The notes under the pieces: model-generated
The model's database searches: none
What the model saw: the letters and a program-made list of their open reading frames with translations, nothing else
What the model was told of the DNA's origin: nothing
Shown here: positions 1-8,642 of the stretch, in pieces
Layout: every line of letters begins with the position of its first letter
Numbering within the stretch: the first letter of the stretch is position 1
Program-made: the position numbers and the translations under genes
From: Chloroflexota bacterium
Lineage (GTDB): Bacteria > Chloroflexota > UBA11872
NCBI GenBank assembly: GCA_026706485.1
Contig: JAPOYR010000004.1
Location: 1 to 64,000 of the forward strand
Direction: 5' to 3'
DNA length: 64,000 bases

Positions 1-122
1 CTCGAACCGCTCGCGGCTTGACACCTTAGGCACCTGGGGTGTCTTGTGGGCGCCCGCTGCCTTCCTGCCCACTGGCGATCGGCTTCTCTTCTTGGTGCGG
101 GAGAAGCCTTGGGCGCGCCCAA

Positions 123-207
123 TGTCATTTCGAGCGAAGTGAGAAATCTAAGGTCGTAGTGCGTTCTCCCCGCCCCTTAGATTCCTCGCCTACGGCTCGG
201 AATGACA
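123..207. repeat. 85-bp inverted-repeat element, family C, copy 1
   Basis: The left end begins TGTCATTTCGAGCGAAG and the right end finishes GGCTCGGAATGACA; the two ~31-bp ends are imperfect inverted copies meeting at an AATCTAAGG / CCTTAGATT boundary, with a ~22-bp unrelated centre. Related full copies lie at 47065-47150, 49015-49099 and 50603-50688. It occupies most of the otherwise gene-free first 288 bases; I see no gene there. Confidence 0.8.
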
Positions 208-288
208 GGAGGGGGGCGGCTCGGTATGGGGGAAGGGGCGGCTTGGATGGACGCTGGCGGTCGGCGTTCGATCCGCCGCCCATCATTC

Positions 289-1131
289 TCACGGCCCGAA
301 CAGCGGCAGGCCCGGAATTCCGATCTTGACCCGGTAGAGCGCCCCTTCGCGGCAGGTGATGAACAGCTCGTCGTTGTCGGGTCCGCCGAAGCAGCAGTTG
401 GCCGGCTTCTCATGGCCCACGGGAATGTCGAGGTCGATCTCGCCCTCGGGCGTCACCCGCCGCACGCGGTAGGCGCCGTAGACCGCGACGTAGAGATTCC
501 CCTCGACGTCCAGGCACATGCCATCCGGCGCCCACCAGTTGTCCTGGCCCTCGCGCAGATCCGCCAGCACGCCGCGATTGGCCAGCGTGCCGTCCGCGCG
601 AATGTCATACGTCAGCGCCTCGCCAGTGTGCGAATCGGCGACATAGAGCACCGAGCCGTCCGCGTTGACGTTCACGCCGTTGGGCCAGGCCACGTCGGCC
701 GCCAGCTGCACGTCCCCGCCCGGTCCCAGCCGGTAGACGCGGCCGGGCGGCGGGTCCTGGGCATAGTGGCCCTTGGGCGCGGTGAAATAGAGCGCGCCTG
801 TGGGATGGAAGGTCAGATCGTTGGGCCCGCCGAGCGGCCCGCCCTCGAACTCGTCGACCACCGTGAACACCTCCCGCGACGGCGTGACGCGGGCAATGCG
901 GCAGCCGAAGAGGTCGGTGACATAGCAATCGCCGTTCCAATGCACGGCCGTCCCATTGGGCGCCGCCAGCCGCACGAACGGCTCGCAGCCGCCATGGCGC
1001 GACACCCGCCACAGCGTGTGCTCGCGGCTGTCCGCCACGTAGAGACGCCCCTCGGCGTCCATGGACGGCCCTTCGGCCGACAGCAGTCGGTCGACCCATA
1101 GCTCCGCCGGCCCCTGAAATTCCGCCGCCAT
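289..1131 (-). CDS. SMP-30/gluconolactonase family protein
   Basis: Protein of 280 residues with the six-bladed propeller pattern of SMP-30/LRE lactonases, which hydrolyse aldonolactones using one divalent metal. The expected metal-ligand positions are visible: Glu in AEGP near the N-terminus, Asn in GGPNDLTF and in WPNGVNV, and Asp in APDGMCLD. I chose the ATG at 1131 (MAAEFQGP) over an in-frame ATG 21 codons upstream because family members start just before this strand. It reads in the same direction as the mannonate dehydratase-like gene upstream of it, so a role in sugar-acid breakdown is a reasonable inference; the substrate is unknown. Confidence 0.8.
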   Translation of the reverse strand: MAAEFQGPAELWVDRLLSAEGPSMDAEGRLYVADSREHTLWRVSRHGGCEPFVRLAAPNGTAVHWNGDCYVTDLFGCRIARVTPSREVFTVVDEFEGGPLGGPNDLTFHPTGALYFTAPKGHYAQDPPPGRVYRLGPGGDVQLAADVAWPNGVNVNADGSVLYVADSHTGEALTYDIRADGTLANRGVLADLREGQDNWWAPDGMCLDVEGNLYVAVYGAYRVRRVTPEGEIDLDIPVGHEKPANCCFGGPDNDELFITCREGALYRVKIGIPGLPLFGP

Positions 1132-1205
1132 CAGCCTCGCCCCCGTGCGCCGCGCCCCGTCCGCGAGCATGCCCCGACGCGAGCGGGGCGGCAACCGGCC
1201 TGCTC

Positions 1206-1353
1206 CCTCTCCTAGCAGTCTTGCCCCGTCCCCTTAGCAGGGGGGAGGGTTGGGGGTGGGGGCCTCCGGGGGATCCAAGGCCGCGGCGGGGTCTGACCCT
1301 CTCCGGTCTCGGCATCCGTGCCGAGACCTGCCTCTTCCTTGAAGGGAGAGGCC
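1206..1353. repeat. degenerate family B hairpin repeats
   Basis: The gap between the lactonase and the dehydratase-like gene holds two diverged copies of the CCCTCTCCC...GGGAGAGGG hairpin family, around 1220-1262 and 1318-1353. No gene is visible here. Confidence 0.55.
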
Positions 1354-1384
1354 AAGACTGCGGCCCGCGACCAGACCCGGTCGA

Positions 1385-2386
1385 TCAGGCGGTGGACTGG
1401 ATCAGCGCGCGGAGGTAGCCCAGGCACCAGGCGCGGGAGAGGTCGTTGTCGGGCGTGTCGCCGAGAACGCCGGGGTAGTGGTCGGGCATCACGTAGCCGT
1501 CGAAGCCGGCCTGGTGCAGCAGGCGCATGTGCGCGGCGGCGTCGAAATCACCCTCGTCGGGGAAGACCTCGTGAAAACGCGGCACGGTGCCGCGGACGTT
1601 GCGGAAGTGGATGGCGAAGAGCTTGCCCTGGGCGCCGAAGCGACGCAGCGCGCCGGTCATGTCGCCGCCGGACTCCTGCAGGGTGCCCAGGCAGAAGAGC
1701 AGGCCGACGCCCGGATCGGCGTAGCGGTCGAGCAGGACCCCGAGCCCCTCAGGCGTCGCGAACGGCTGGGCGACGCCGCGGTAGACCGGCAGCGGAGGAT
1801 CGTTGGGGTGGAAGCCGAGCCGCACGCCGGCGGCGCGGGCCACGGGCAGGACGACGTCCATGAACCGGTCGAGGCGCCGCCAGACTTCATCCTCCGGCAC
1901 GCGAGGACCGTCGGCGCCGGGACCGCCCCAGGTGACGAGGTCGCCGGCGTCGAGGCGGGCGGCGTCGAAGGTGCGCAGCACGGCGCCGGCGCGGCCCAGC
2001 GGCTCGTCGCGATAGCCGCGCCAATCGTGCTGCCCCTCGTCGGCATGGGCGATGGCGAAGCCGCAGGTAAGCAGGTCGATGCCGTGATCGCCCAGCAGGC
2101 GGACGGTTTCGCAGAGGGCGTCGAGCTCGGCGGGGGCTCGCTCCGAGTCCCCGTGCAGGACGCCCTGGATTAGGGGACGGCTGAGTTCCATGCCGCCCAG
2201 CGCCAGGTCGAACTCGGCGAAGCGGTCCAGCAGCGCCCGAAACCCGTCCCGATCCACGCGGCCGCCGGTGGCCTCCGCCCCGGGAAAGCGGATCCAGCGC
2301 AGCGTGCCGCCCTCGACGCCCAGCTGCCGCACGAGCTGCAGGTGCTCGCGGGAGGTCGAGGCGTAGCGCAGGCCGAGCTTGATCAT
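1385..2386 (-). CDS. mannonate dehydratase-like TIM-barrel enzyme (UxuA family)
   Basis: Protein of 333 residues carrying the UxuA signature set in order: HPNDPP (consensus HPDDPP), CLGTLQESGGD, a metal-site HFRNVRG, FHEVFPDEGDFD and MPDHYPG. UxuA removes water from D-mannonate to give 2-keto-3-deoxygluconate in hexuronate catabolism. Substitutions such as HPN for HPD mean the exact substrate could differ. The start overlaps the stop of the small upstream gene by four bases (ATGA), implying translational coupling. Confidence 0.78.
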   Translation of the reverse strand: MIKLGLRYASTSREHLQLVRQLGVEGGTLRWIRFPGAEATGGRVDRDGFRALLDRFAEFDLALGGMELSRPLIQGVLHGDSERAPAELDALCETVRLLGDHGIDLLTCGFAIAHADEGQHDWRGYRDEPLGRAGAVLRTFDAARLDAGDLVTWGGPGADGPRVPEDEVWRRLDRFMDVVLPVARAAGVRLGFHPNDPPLPVYRGVAQPFATPEGLGVLLDRYADPGVGLLFCLGTLQESGGDMTGALRRFGAQGKLFAIHFRNVRGTVPRFHEVFPDEGDFDAAAHMRLLHQAGFDGYVMPDHYPGVLGDTPDNDLSRAWCLGYLRALIQSTA

Positions 2387-2640
2387 GTGGTCCTTGCCTG
2401 CTCGGGCCTGTGCCCCTCGGTCGGCTCCCCGCGCAGCGTCGCGAGGGCTTTCTGGTAGGCGCGTTGGGACATGAAGTGGCGCAGGCGGGCGGGCACGGTG
2501 CGGTCCAGGTTGGCGGTGAGGCGGTCGACCTCGGCTAGGGCGGCGGCGACCTCGGGTCCGCGGCCCTGGTCGATGGCGTTAAGCAGGTGCTCGAGGGCGG
2601 TCTCCAGGTCCGCCGCGCCGGGCCAGTTGGTTGTGCTCAC
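2383..2640 (-). CDS. small conserved-looking protein coupled to the dehydratase gene
   Basis: Protein of 85 residues, mostly helical and charged, with no motif I recognise; no signal peptide or membrane segment. Its TGA stop overlaps the ATG of the UxuA-like gene, so the two are probably co-translated. The coupling is the main reason to believe it is a real gene. Function unknown. Confidence 0.6.
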   Translation of the reverse strand: MSTTNWPGAADLETALEHLLNAIDQGRGPEVAAALAEVDRLTANLDRTVPARLRHFMSQRAYQKALATLRGEPTEGHRPEQARTT

Positions 2641-2707
2641 TCGTACTTCTTTCCCTTCGACATCCCCGTCTCGTGTGTCGTCCGGCCCTTGGATGACTCA
2701 AGGCCCC

Positions 2708-2735
2708 GTAGGGGCGGTTCGCGAACCGCCCCTAC
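2708..2735. repeat. perfect 28-bp palindrome, family A
   Basis: GTAGGGGCGGTTCG is followed directly by its exact reverse complement. It lies between the small gene and the osmC gene, where it could fold as a hairpin in either transcript. Relatives with different but still self-complementary arms are at 5416, 15182, 47005 and 47205. Confidence 0.85.
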
Positions 2736-2760
2736 CAAAGCACCCGCCGCCAAGTGTCCG

Positions 2761-3207
2761 TTAGCCCGCGAGCGCGGCGTCGAGGGTGATTTCGATGTTG
2801 TCGCGCAGCGCGTTGGAGATCGGACAGCCCGCCTCGCCCTGGGCGGCCAGGTCGGCGAAGCCGTCGGCGTCGAGGCCGTCCACTGTGCCGCGCACGGTGA
2901 GCGCGCTCGAGGCCACCATCATGCCGCCGCCCGGCTTGGGGGCGAACGTCACCACCGCCGATACCTCGAGCCGCGTGGGCGGGTGCCCGGCCTCGGTGAG
3001 CGTGTGCGAGAGCGCCATGGCGTAGCAGCTGGCGTGCGCCGCGGCGATCAGCTCCTCGGGGCTGGTTTTGCCTTCGGGCTCCTCGGTGCGCGCGGCCCAG
3101 GTGACGCCCTGGGTCGCGATTGCGCCGCTGCCGACCGAGAACTCCCCGTTGCCTTCGACGAGATTGCCGGTCCACACCGCGTCCGCGCGTCGTGTGATGT
3201 CAGCCAT
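2761..3207 (-). CDS. OsmC/Ohr family peroxiredoxin-like protein
   Basis: Protein of 148 residues with the two redox cysteines of OsmC: Cys61 in HASCYAMALS and Cys128 in GCPISNAL. OsmC proteins reduce organic and inorganic hydroperoxides in the cytoplasm. The ATG at 3207 (MADITRR) is preceded by a good AAGGAAG ribosome-binding site; an in-frame upstream ATG would add 26 residues not seen in the family. It is followed by a family A palindrome. Confidence 0.88.
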   Translation of the reverse strand: MADITRRADAVWTGNLVEGNGEFSVGSGAIATQGVTWAARTEEPEGKTSPEELIAAAHASCYAMALSHTLTEAGHPPTRLEVSAVVTFAPKPGGGMMVASSALTVRGTVDGLDADGFADLAAQGEAGCPISNALRDNIEITLDAALAG

Positions 3208-3672
3208 GGGTCTTCCTTTCGCAGCCTCAGGATTGCCGCTGGGCGGGGTCGCGGTCATTGTGCGAACGCGTCGATGGCCGGGCAAATCTCAAGAGGAGCG
3301 TCGATCGACAATGGGGCGTCCGTCATTCCAGTACGCGCATCCCCACCGGAGCGACCCTCACCCCAACCCTCTCCCATCCCAGGGAGAGGGGGCCGGACCC
3401 AAGGCTGTGGCCGGCGTAGAGCGTGCCTCCGCCAGGGGCCTCTCCTGAGACGGTGCGGGGTCGGGCGTCGCGGCCTCGGCCTTGCGCCGACGCGGCTGGC
3501 GGGCGGGCGCCAAGGCCGTCCGGTCCTTATCTCCCTTGGCGGGAGAAGGTGAGGATGAGGGGGAAACCCGCGGCAGGACGGAGCAGTCACGCACCTGGGC
3601 CTGCCCGGCAGGCGCTACGCTGGCTCCGGCGACCGTCGCGGTACGATCCGCACAGACCCGGAGCGCTTTCCG
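3208..3672. other. gene-free 465-bp spacer with two family B repeats
   Basis: This divergent spacer between osmC and the ThDP enzyme holds a clear family B hairpin at about 3355-3399 and a diverged one at about 3525-3572. Short frames that cross it translate mainly the repeats. A TACGAT hexamer at 3642-3647 is a possible -10 for the downstream gene, with no convincing -35. Confidence 0.6.
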
Positions 3673-5274
3673 ATGCCGCAGCTCACCGGCGGGCAAGCCG
3701 TTGTCTCCGGGTTGCGCCGGGCCGGGATCGACACGCTCTTCGGCATTCCGGGCGTGCACAACGGCGGGCTGTATGACGCGCTGCTGGACGCGCCCGATCT
3801 GCGGCTGGTGATTACGCGTCACGAGCAGGGCGCGGCCTTCATGGCCGACGGCTACGCGCGAGCCTCGGGCCGCACCGCGTGCGTGGTCACGATCACCGGA
3901 CCGGGGATCACCAATGCCTCGACCGGGTTGGCCGAGGCCTACGGCGAGTCGTCACCCGTCTTGCATATCGCCACCGCCCTGGGCGTGCGGTCGGAGCCGG
4001 CGGAGACCGGCGAGCTGCACGAGCTGCGCGACCAATCGGGTCTGCTGCGGGCGCTGGTGGCCCATCACGAACTCGTGGAAACCGTGGCCGATATCCCGCA
4101 TGCGATTCACCGAGGCCTGCGGGCCATGGCGGACGTCCGGCCCGGACCGGTGAGCATCGAGGTTCCGCTCGACCTGCTGACCGACACCGGCGAGGTTGCG
4201 GCGCCGGAGCCGCTGCAGGTCGTGCCCCGTGCCCCCTCACCGGAGGACGTGGACCGCGCCGCGGCGTTGCTCGCCGAGGCCAACGCGCCTCTGCTCTTCC
4301 TGGGCAGCGGCGCCATGGACGCGGGCCCGGAGGCCGCCGCTCTGGCCGAACGCCTGCACGCCCCGGTCCTGACCGCGCAAACCGGCAAGGGCGCGATCCC
4401 GGAATCCCATCCGCTGGCCCTGGGCTGCAAGAACCGCCGCGACGAGAGTCTCTACGAGTTCCTGCGCACGCGGGATCTCATCCTCGTCGTCGGTTGCCGA
4501 CTGGGCGCGCGCATGACCGAGGACGGGCGCATGCCCCTGGCGCACACGGTGATCCAGGTCGACCGCGACGCCGACGCGCTGGGGCGCTGGCACCCCGTCA
4601 GCGTGGCGCTGCACGCCGACGCCGCCACGGCGCTCGGCGAGCTGCTGGAAGCGCTGCCCGACCAGCCGGCGCGGGGAGACGCCGGCGTCGAAGCTCAGGT
4701 GGACGAGCTGCGCCGCCTGCCGCAGGACGCCCTGGACGATCCCCGCTCCGCGGCCATCCTGGGCGCGCTGCGGGAGGTGCTGCCCGCAGACGCGGTGCTG
4801 GTCAACGACATGACGCTCACCAGCTACCACGCGGCCACGCTCTTTCCGGTCGACCTCCCGCGCTCATATATGTTCCCGATCTACTTCGGCACGCTGGGCT
4901 TCAGCCTGCCCGCCGCGATCGGCGCGCAGATCGCCTGCCCCGACCGGCCCGTGGTTTCGCTGAGCGGCGACGGCGGGTTTCTGTTCACGTCCGAGGAGTT
5001 GAACACCGCCATGCGCGAGACCGTGCCGGTGGTGGCGGTGGTGTTCAACGACCAGTCCTACGGCGCCATCGACGGGCACTTTCGAAACATCTTCGGCGGC
5101 CGCAGCGTGGACGTGCGGCTGCGGAATCCGGACTTCGTGGCCCTGGGTCGGGCCTATGGGGCACACGCCGAGTCCGTGGACCGTCCCGACGCGCTGGCAC
5201 AGGCGGTCGCCCGCGCCCTTGGGCGATCGGGCCCCACGCTGATCGAATATCGCCTCGCTCCGGTTTCTCCATGA
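3673..5274 (+). CDS. thiamine-diphosphate-dependent enzyme, acetolactate synthase-like
   Basis: Protein of 533 residues with the three-domain layout of the acetolactate synthase / benzoylformate decarboxylase superfamily. The N-terminal Pyr domain carries the cofactor-activating Glu51 in RHEQGAAFMADGYAR; a central domain follows; the C-terminal PP domain has the ThDP/Mg motif GDGGFLF followed by NDQSYGAI. Such enzymes decarboxylate 2-oxo acids, sometimes with carboligation. No acetolactate synthase small subunit and no ilvC/D genes are nearby, so a catabolic 2-oxo-acid decarboxylase or oxalyl-CoA-decarboxylase-like role is as likely as branched-chain synthesis. Substrate unresolved. Confidence 0.82.
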   Translation: MPQLTGGQAVVSGLRRAGIDTLFGIPGVHNGGLYDALLDAPDLRLVITRHEQGAAFMADGYARASGRTACVVTITGPGITNASTGLAEAYGESSPVLHIATALGVRSEPAETGELHELRDQSGLLRALVAHHELVETVADIPHAIHRGLRAMADVRPGPVSIEVPLDLLTDTGEVAAPEPLQVVPRAPSPEDVDRAAALLAEANAPLLFLGSGAMDAGPEAAALAERLHAPVLTAQTGKGAIPESHPLALGCKNRRDESLYEFLRTRDLILVVGCRLGARMTEDGRMPLAHTVIQVDRDADALGRWHPVSVALHADAATALGELLEALPDQPARGDAGVEAQVDELRRLPQDALDDPRSAAILGALREVLPADAVLVNDMTLTSYHAATLFPVDLPRSYMFPIYFGTLGFSLPAAIGAQIACPDRPVVSLSGDGGFLFTSEELNTAMRETVPVVAVVFNDQSYGAIDGHFRNIFGGRSVDVRLRNPDFVALGRAYGAHAESVDRPDALAQAVARALGRSGPTLIEYRLAPVSP

Positions 5275-5318
5275 CGAGCGTTTGTGACGTGATTCGGAAG
5301 TTCGCCGTGGGTGGGGGA

Positions 5319-5345
5319 TGGATTCCCGCCTTCGCGGGAATGACG
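5319..5345. repeat. family D hairpin repeat (GGGAATGACG type)
   Basis: GGATTCCCGCCTTCGCGGGAATGACG folds as CCCGC/GCGGG around TTC. Further copies at 13028, 49260 and 61719, plus variants at 50441 and 60291. Confidence 0.75.
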
Positions 5346-5415
5346 ATTGGGTGCGCCACAGCCTTCACAATTCGCTGTGCGCCACCGGGCGTTCGATCGG
5401 TCGACCGTCGCCTGA

Positions 5416-5436
5416 GGGCGGGTTTGAAACCCGCCC
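5416..5436. repeat. family A palindrome, TTTgAAA version
   Basis: GGGCGGGTTT - G - AAACCCGCCC is a perfect inverted repeat downstream of the ThDP gene, followed by CCTAC like the copy at 2708. Confidence 0.8.
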
Positions 5437-5508
5437 CTACCGACCCCCATACCCGGCATCCTCGGCCCTCGGGACGCCCACTCACGAGCCCTCGGTGGTC
5501 GGCGCTCC

Positions 5509-6078
5509 GTGACCGCTAGCCCGGCTAGCGCCCGGACGTGGCTGCGGCGCGCGGCCCAGATCCTGGGATTGGCGGCGGTGTTCGCCATTGCGGTGCTGGC
5601 CGTGGTCTACAGCGAGCAGGTGCAGGAGCGGTTCGCCGGGCTGGGGTACCTGGCGGTCTTCGTCATCACTATCGTCGCCGCGGCCACGGTCATCCTTCCG
5701 GCTCCCGGCGCGGTGAGCGTGGCCGCTTTCGGCGCGGTCCTCAATCCGTGGCTGGTGGGGCTGGTCGCCGCAACCGGCCAGACTATCGGCGAGCTGTCCG
5801 GCTACTACATCGGCTGGAGCGGGCGCGGGCTCGTGCAGAACGTGCGGGGCTATGCGGCGATCAAGCGCTGGATGGACCGGCACGGGGTGGCGACGCTCTT
5901 CGTGCTGGCGATGATCCCCAACCCCGTGTTCGACGTGGCGGGAATGATTGCGGGCGCCAGCCGGTTTGGCGTGGTCAAGTTCGTCGCCGCCTCGTGGCCG
6001 GGGCGCGCGATCAAGAACATCGGTTTCGCCTTCGCCGGGGCCTTGGGAATCGAGTTGCTCGGGCTCCTCGGCGGCTAG
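5509..6078 (+). CDS. VTT-domain (DedA/TVP38-like) membrane protein
   Basis: Protein of 189 residues: an N-terminal membrane helix (about 18-36), then the VTT domain with a re-entrant PAPGAVSVAAFGAVLNP segment, GYYIGWSGRG, PNPVFDVAGMIAG and the conserved WPGRAIKN near the C-terminus. Family members are multi-pass inner-membrane proteins thought to move or scramble phospholipids or act in envelope homeostasis; the role here is inferred only from family. It starts with GTG at 5509. Its stop nearly abuts a convergent small membrane gene. Confidence 0.8.
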   Translation: MTASPASARTWLRRAAQILGLAAVFAIAVLAVVYSEQVQERFAGLGYLAVFVITIVAAATVILPAPGAVSVAAFGAVLNPWLVGLVAATGQTIGELSGYYIGWSGRGLVQNVRGYAAIKRWMDRHGVATLFVLAMIPNPVFDVAGMIAGASRFGVVKFVAASWPGRAIKNIGFAFAGALGIELLGLLGG

Positions 6079-6086
6079 GCGCTCCC

Positions 6087-6245
6087 TCAGGCTCCGGGCG
6101 TATCCGCGGCGGCATCCGGCGAGTCGTCCTCGTCGCTGGCCACGCGGCGTCTCAGCTCGTCATACGCGAAGAGGCCGATGGCCGCCAGGAACAGCAGCAC
6201 CACCAGAAACCCAATGCCCGCCAGCAAGCCCGTGATCACCCGCAT
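6087..6245 (-). CDS. 52-residue single-pass membrane protein
   Basis: A short frame reads MRVITGLLAGIGFLVVLLFL, continues hydrophobic to AAIGLFAYDEL, then ends in an acidic Asp/Glu/Ala tail. That gives one strong transmembrane helix (about 4-27) and a charged cytosolic tail. AAAGGTGG lies eight bases before the ATG at 6245. It converges on the VTT gene with an eight-base gap. Function unknown; its compactness, ribosome-binding site and clean topology support a real gene. Confidence 0.6.
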   Translation of the reverse strand: MRVITGLLAGIGFLVVLLFLAAIGLFAYDELRRRVASDEDDSPDAAADTPGA

Positions 6246-6899
6246 CGTCGACCACCTTTCCTCGCCGCGGATCGCGTACGCCCCAAAGTATATCGCCGCC
6301 CTCCCGATTCATTCCCCGCCACCAGTGAGTCGAGCGTGCGATCGGCCCTGGTCACGCTTCCTCGGGGCGTGGACCCATCGGCAGTCGTCGCCCGCGCGTC
6401 AGCGGGCAACTGGCCGCCGGATCGCTGGGCTCACCGTTCGCCGCCAGCAGTACGTGCAACACCCAGTAGCGATCTCCAGCGCCACGATTTGGCGGGCCGA
6501 TTCACGGCGCCAACCCGCGGTCGCGCATCCTTGTTCCATACTTCCGTAACGCCCCGGTGCCCCTGGTGGCTGCGCCGGTCAGCGGCAGCCGACCCTCGAA
6601 TAGCCCGGCACGGCCGGCGAGGGCGGACTCGCCACAACCGTTGGCGAGCCCCGGTCTTCCAGCGCGGCGGGGCGCGCCTCCATCCGCCTGCCCGGTTCGC
6701 GCGCGGCTCCGAAAGCCGTCACCGCCGCTGGGCGCCTAGCACCGTTGTATCGCTTGGCGTCACCGCTGCGGCGTGCCTAAAGAATTGTCATCGTAACTTC
6801 GGGAATTTTCGGCGCTAACAGGTTTGGCAGGCTGTTGCGGGCGCCTGCGGCCGCGGCTACCCTATAGCCTCCCGTCATGCCCTAGGAGCCGTCGCGCCC
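6246..6899. other. 654-bp spacer upstream of dnaA, no gene seen
   Basis: No frame here looks like a protein: those present are low-complexity Arg/Pro-rich shadows. I found no DnaA box. The last ~120 bases are locally AT-richer (AATTGTCATCG, GGGAATTTTCGG), and TATAGC at 6863-6868 is a possible dnaA -10, without a good -35. Confidence 0.5.
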
Positions 6900-8258
6900 T
6901 TGGCCGAAGTCCTCCCCAATCGAACGTGGGAAGCCGCGCTCGGCGTGCTCCAGCTCGAGGTACCCAAGGCCGAGTATCTCGCGTGGTTTCAGGGTGCCCG
7001 CCTGGTCGAGGCGAGCGACGGCGAGTTCGTGGTCGGCGTCCCCACCATCTTCGCCAAGGAGATCGTCGACCGTCGCTACCGCGATGTGGTGACACGGGCG
7101 GCGTCGAAAGCTTCCGGTCGTGACGTGGCCGTTACTATTGTTGTCAGCCCGGCTGCGACTCCGGTCACGCCGCCCGCACTTGCCGACCCCACGCCCAAGG
7201 CGTCCGCGCCAAGGCCGTCGGTCGGCCTGCACCCGCGTCTCACCTTCGAGCGCTTTGTCGTCGGCACCGCCAATCGGCTCGCTCACGCCGCCGCCTTGCG
7301 CGTCTGCGAGGCGCCGGGCCACGCGTACAACCCACTCTTCATCTACAGCGGCGTGGGCCTGGGCAAGACCCATCTGCTACATGCCATCGGCCACGCGATC
7401 GCGGCCCGCGACCCCGACGCCCGCGTGCTTTACGTCCCCTGCGAGACGTTCACCAACGACCTGCTGCACTCGATCCGCACCGAGGATCGCGGCGCCCGCG
7501 CACGCCGCTTTCGCGAGCGCTATCGCTCGGTCGACGTGCTGCTGATCGACGACGTCGAGTTCCTGTCGCGGACGGAGACCTCACAGGAAGAGGTCTTCCA
7601 TACGTTCAACGCGCTGTATTCACGCGGTCGCCAGATCGTGCTCAGCAGCGACCAGCCGCCGTCGGAGATTCCCCGTCTCTTCGCGCGCTTGCGCAGCCGG
7701 TTCGAGTCCGGCTTGGTCGCCGATCTGCAGGCGCCGGACCTCGATCTCCGTCGGGCGATCCTGGAGACCATCGCCGCGAGCGAGGGCGCCCGACTGCCGT
7801 CCGACGTGGCGGACTTCCTGGCGCACCGCGTGCGCCGGAACATGCGCGAGCTTGAAGGCGCCCTTCGTCGCACCCTGATCTATGCCGAGCTGAGCGGCTT
7901 GCCGCTGACGCCGGACACGGCGGCTCGCGCCCTCGACGGCCTGGGCGCCGCGTCGCACCCGCGCCCGATCGCCGCGCGCCACGTGCTCGACCGCACCGCG
8001 GCGCACTTTACCGTGCCGCTCGAGGATCTCTCCGGGTCTCGCCGGGATGCCCCCACCGCCCACGCCCGCCAGGTGGCCATGTATCTCCTTCGCAACGACT
8101 CCTCCCTTTCGCTGCCGGAGATTGGCCGAACCCTCGGCGGCCGCGACCACACCACCGCGCTTCACGGCTGCCGCAAGATTGAGCGGCTCATCCAACTTGA
8201 CGACCGTCTCAAGAACGACATCGAGACCATTCGCGCCCAGCTCGCGGACATCGCCTAG
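6900..8258 (+). CDS. dnaA: chromosomal replication initiator DnaA
   Basis: Protein of 452 residues that binds DnaA boxes and melts the origin. Domain I spans about 1-75 and a Pro/Ala-rich domain II linker about 83-108. The AAA+ domain III has Walker A GVGLGKTH at 151-158, Walker B VLLIDDVEFL and a sensor-1 SSDQPP. Domain IV ends with the box-recognition signature GRDHTTALHGCRKI. The start is TTG at 6900, eleven bases after an AGGAG site; translation from it gives the normal MAEV... N-terminus. Domain II is short. It sits directly upstream of an oriC-like spacer and parAB. Confidence 0.97.
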   Translation: MAEVLPNRTWEAALGVLQLEVPKAEYLAWFQGARLVEASDGEFVVGVPTIFAKEIVDRRYRDVVTRAASKASGRDVAVTIVVSPAATPVTPPALADPTPKASAPRPSVGLHPRLTFERFVVGTANRLAHAAALRVCEAPGHAYNPLFIYSGVGLGKTHLLHAIGHAIAARDPDARVLYVPCETFTNDLLHSIRTEDRGARARRFRERYRSVDVLLIDDVEFLSRTETSQEEVFHTFNALYSRGRQIVLSSDQPPSEIPRLFARLRSRFESGLVADLQAPDLDLRRAILETIAASEGARLPSDVADFLAHRVRRNMRELEGALRRTLIYAELSGLPLTPDTAARALDGLGAASHPRPIAARHVLDRTAAHFTVPLEDLSGSRRDAPTAHARQVAMYLLRNDSSLSLPEIGRTLGGRDHTTALHGCRKIERLIQLDDRLKNDIETIRAQLADIA

Positions 8259-8642
8259 CCGATATTCCCCCGACAATTGCGGTGGGTAGCTTCCAGGAAA
8301 GATCCCCCACTTACCCGGTTTCCCCTCGCATCTCCGTCTACCGCCTTTCACAAGCGTGGGGCTGGCTGGCCTCCTTTTCACCACCCTGCGTGTGGACAAC
8401 TGAGGCCTCGCTGTGGATAACCCTTTGTCATTGTTGATACATCGCCTCACTCAGTCCGCCTCGTCACGGTCGCCCACGTCCCTCCACGTCCGCCCACAAA
8501 TCGTCCACTCCCATGAATTTCGCCTCAGCGTCCTGATCGCTTCGAGTCGCCGCCACGCCCTCCGGCATAATCCACGGCTTCCCCTCACCTACGCCTACGG
8601 CTCCGAGAATTGGTATAGATCAGGAATCCGCTAGCGGAAGAC
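8259..8642. other. oriC-like spacer between dnaA and parA
   Basis: This 384-bp non-coding gap follows dnaA and contains one perfect DnaA box in inverse orientation (TGTGGATAA, 8412-8420), a one-mismatch box 21 bases upstream (TGTGGACAA, 8391-8399) and weaker matches (TAATCCACG near 8573; TGTGGATTG at 8645). Position between dnaA and parAB plus parS is typical of a chromosomal origin. No long AT-rich unwinding element stands out, so the exact origin is inferred. Confidence 0.6.
8391..8420 (-). promoter_or_regulatory. pair of DnaA boxes
   Basis: TGTGGACAA at 8391-8399 and TGTGGATAA at 8412-8420 are the reverse complements of TTGTCCACA and the consensus TTATCCACA. Same orientation, two helical turns apart. 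Confidence 0.7.

Noticed and set aside
2708-2735. Intrinsic terminator for the osmC gene
   Set aside because: The palindrome is perfect but has no T tract on either side, and it belongs to a dispersed repeat family.
6246-6899. Protein genes in the gap before dnaA
   Set aside because: Frames there are Arg/Pro-rich, lack ribosome-binding sites and match nothing.
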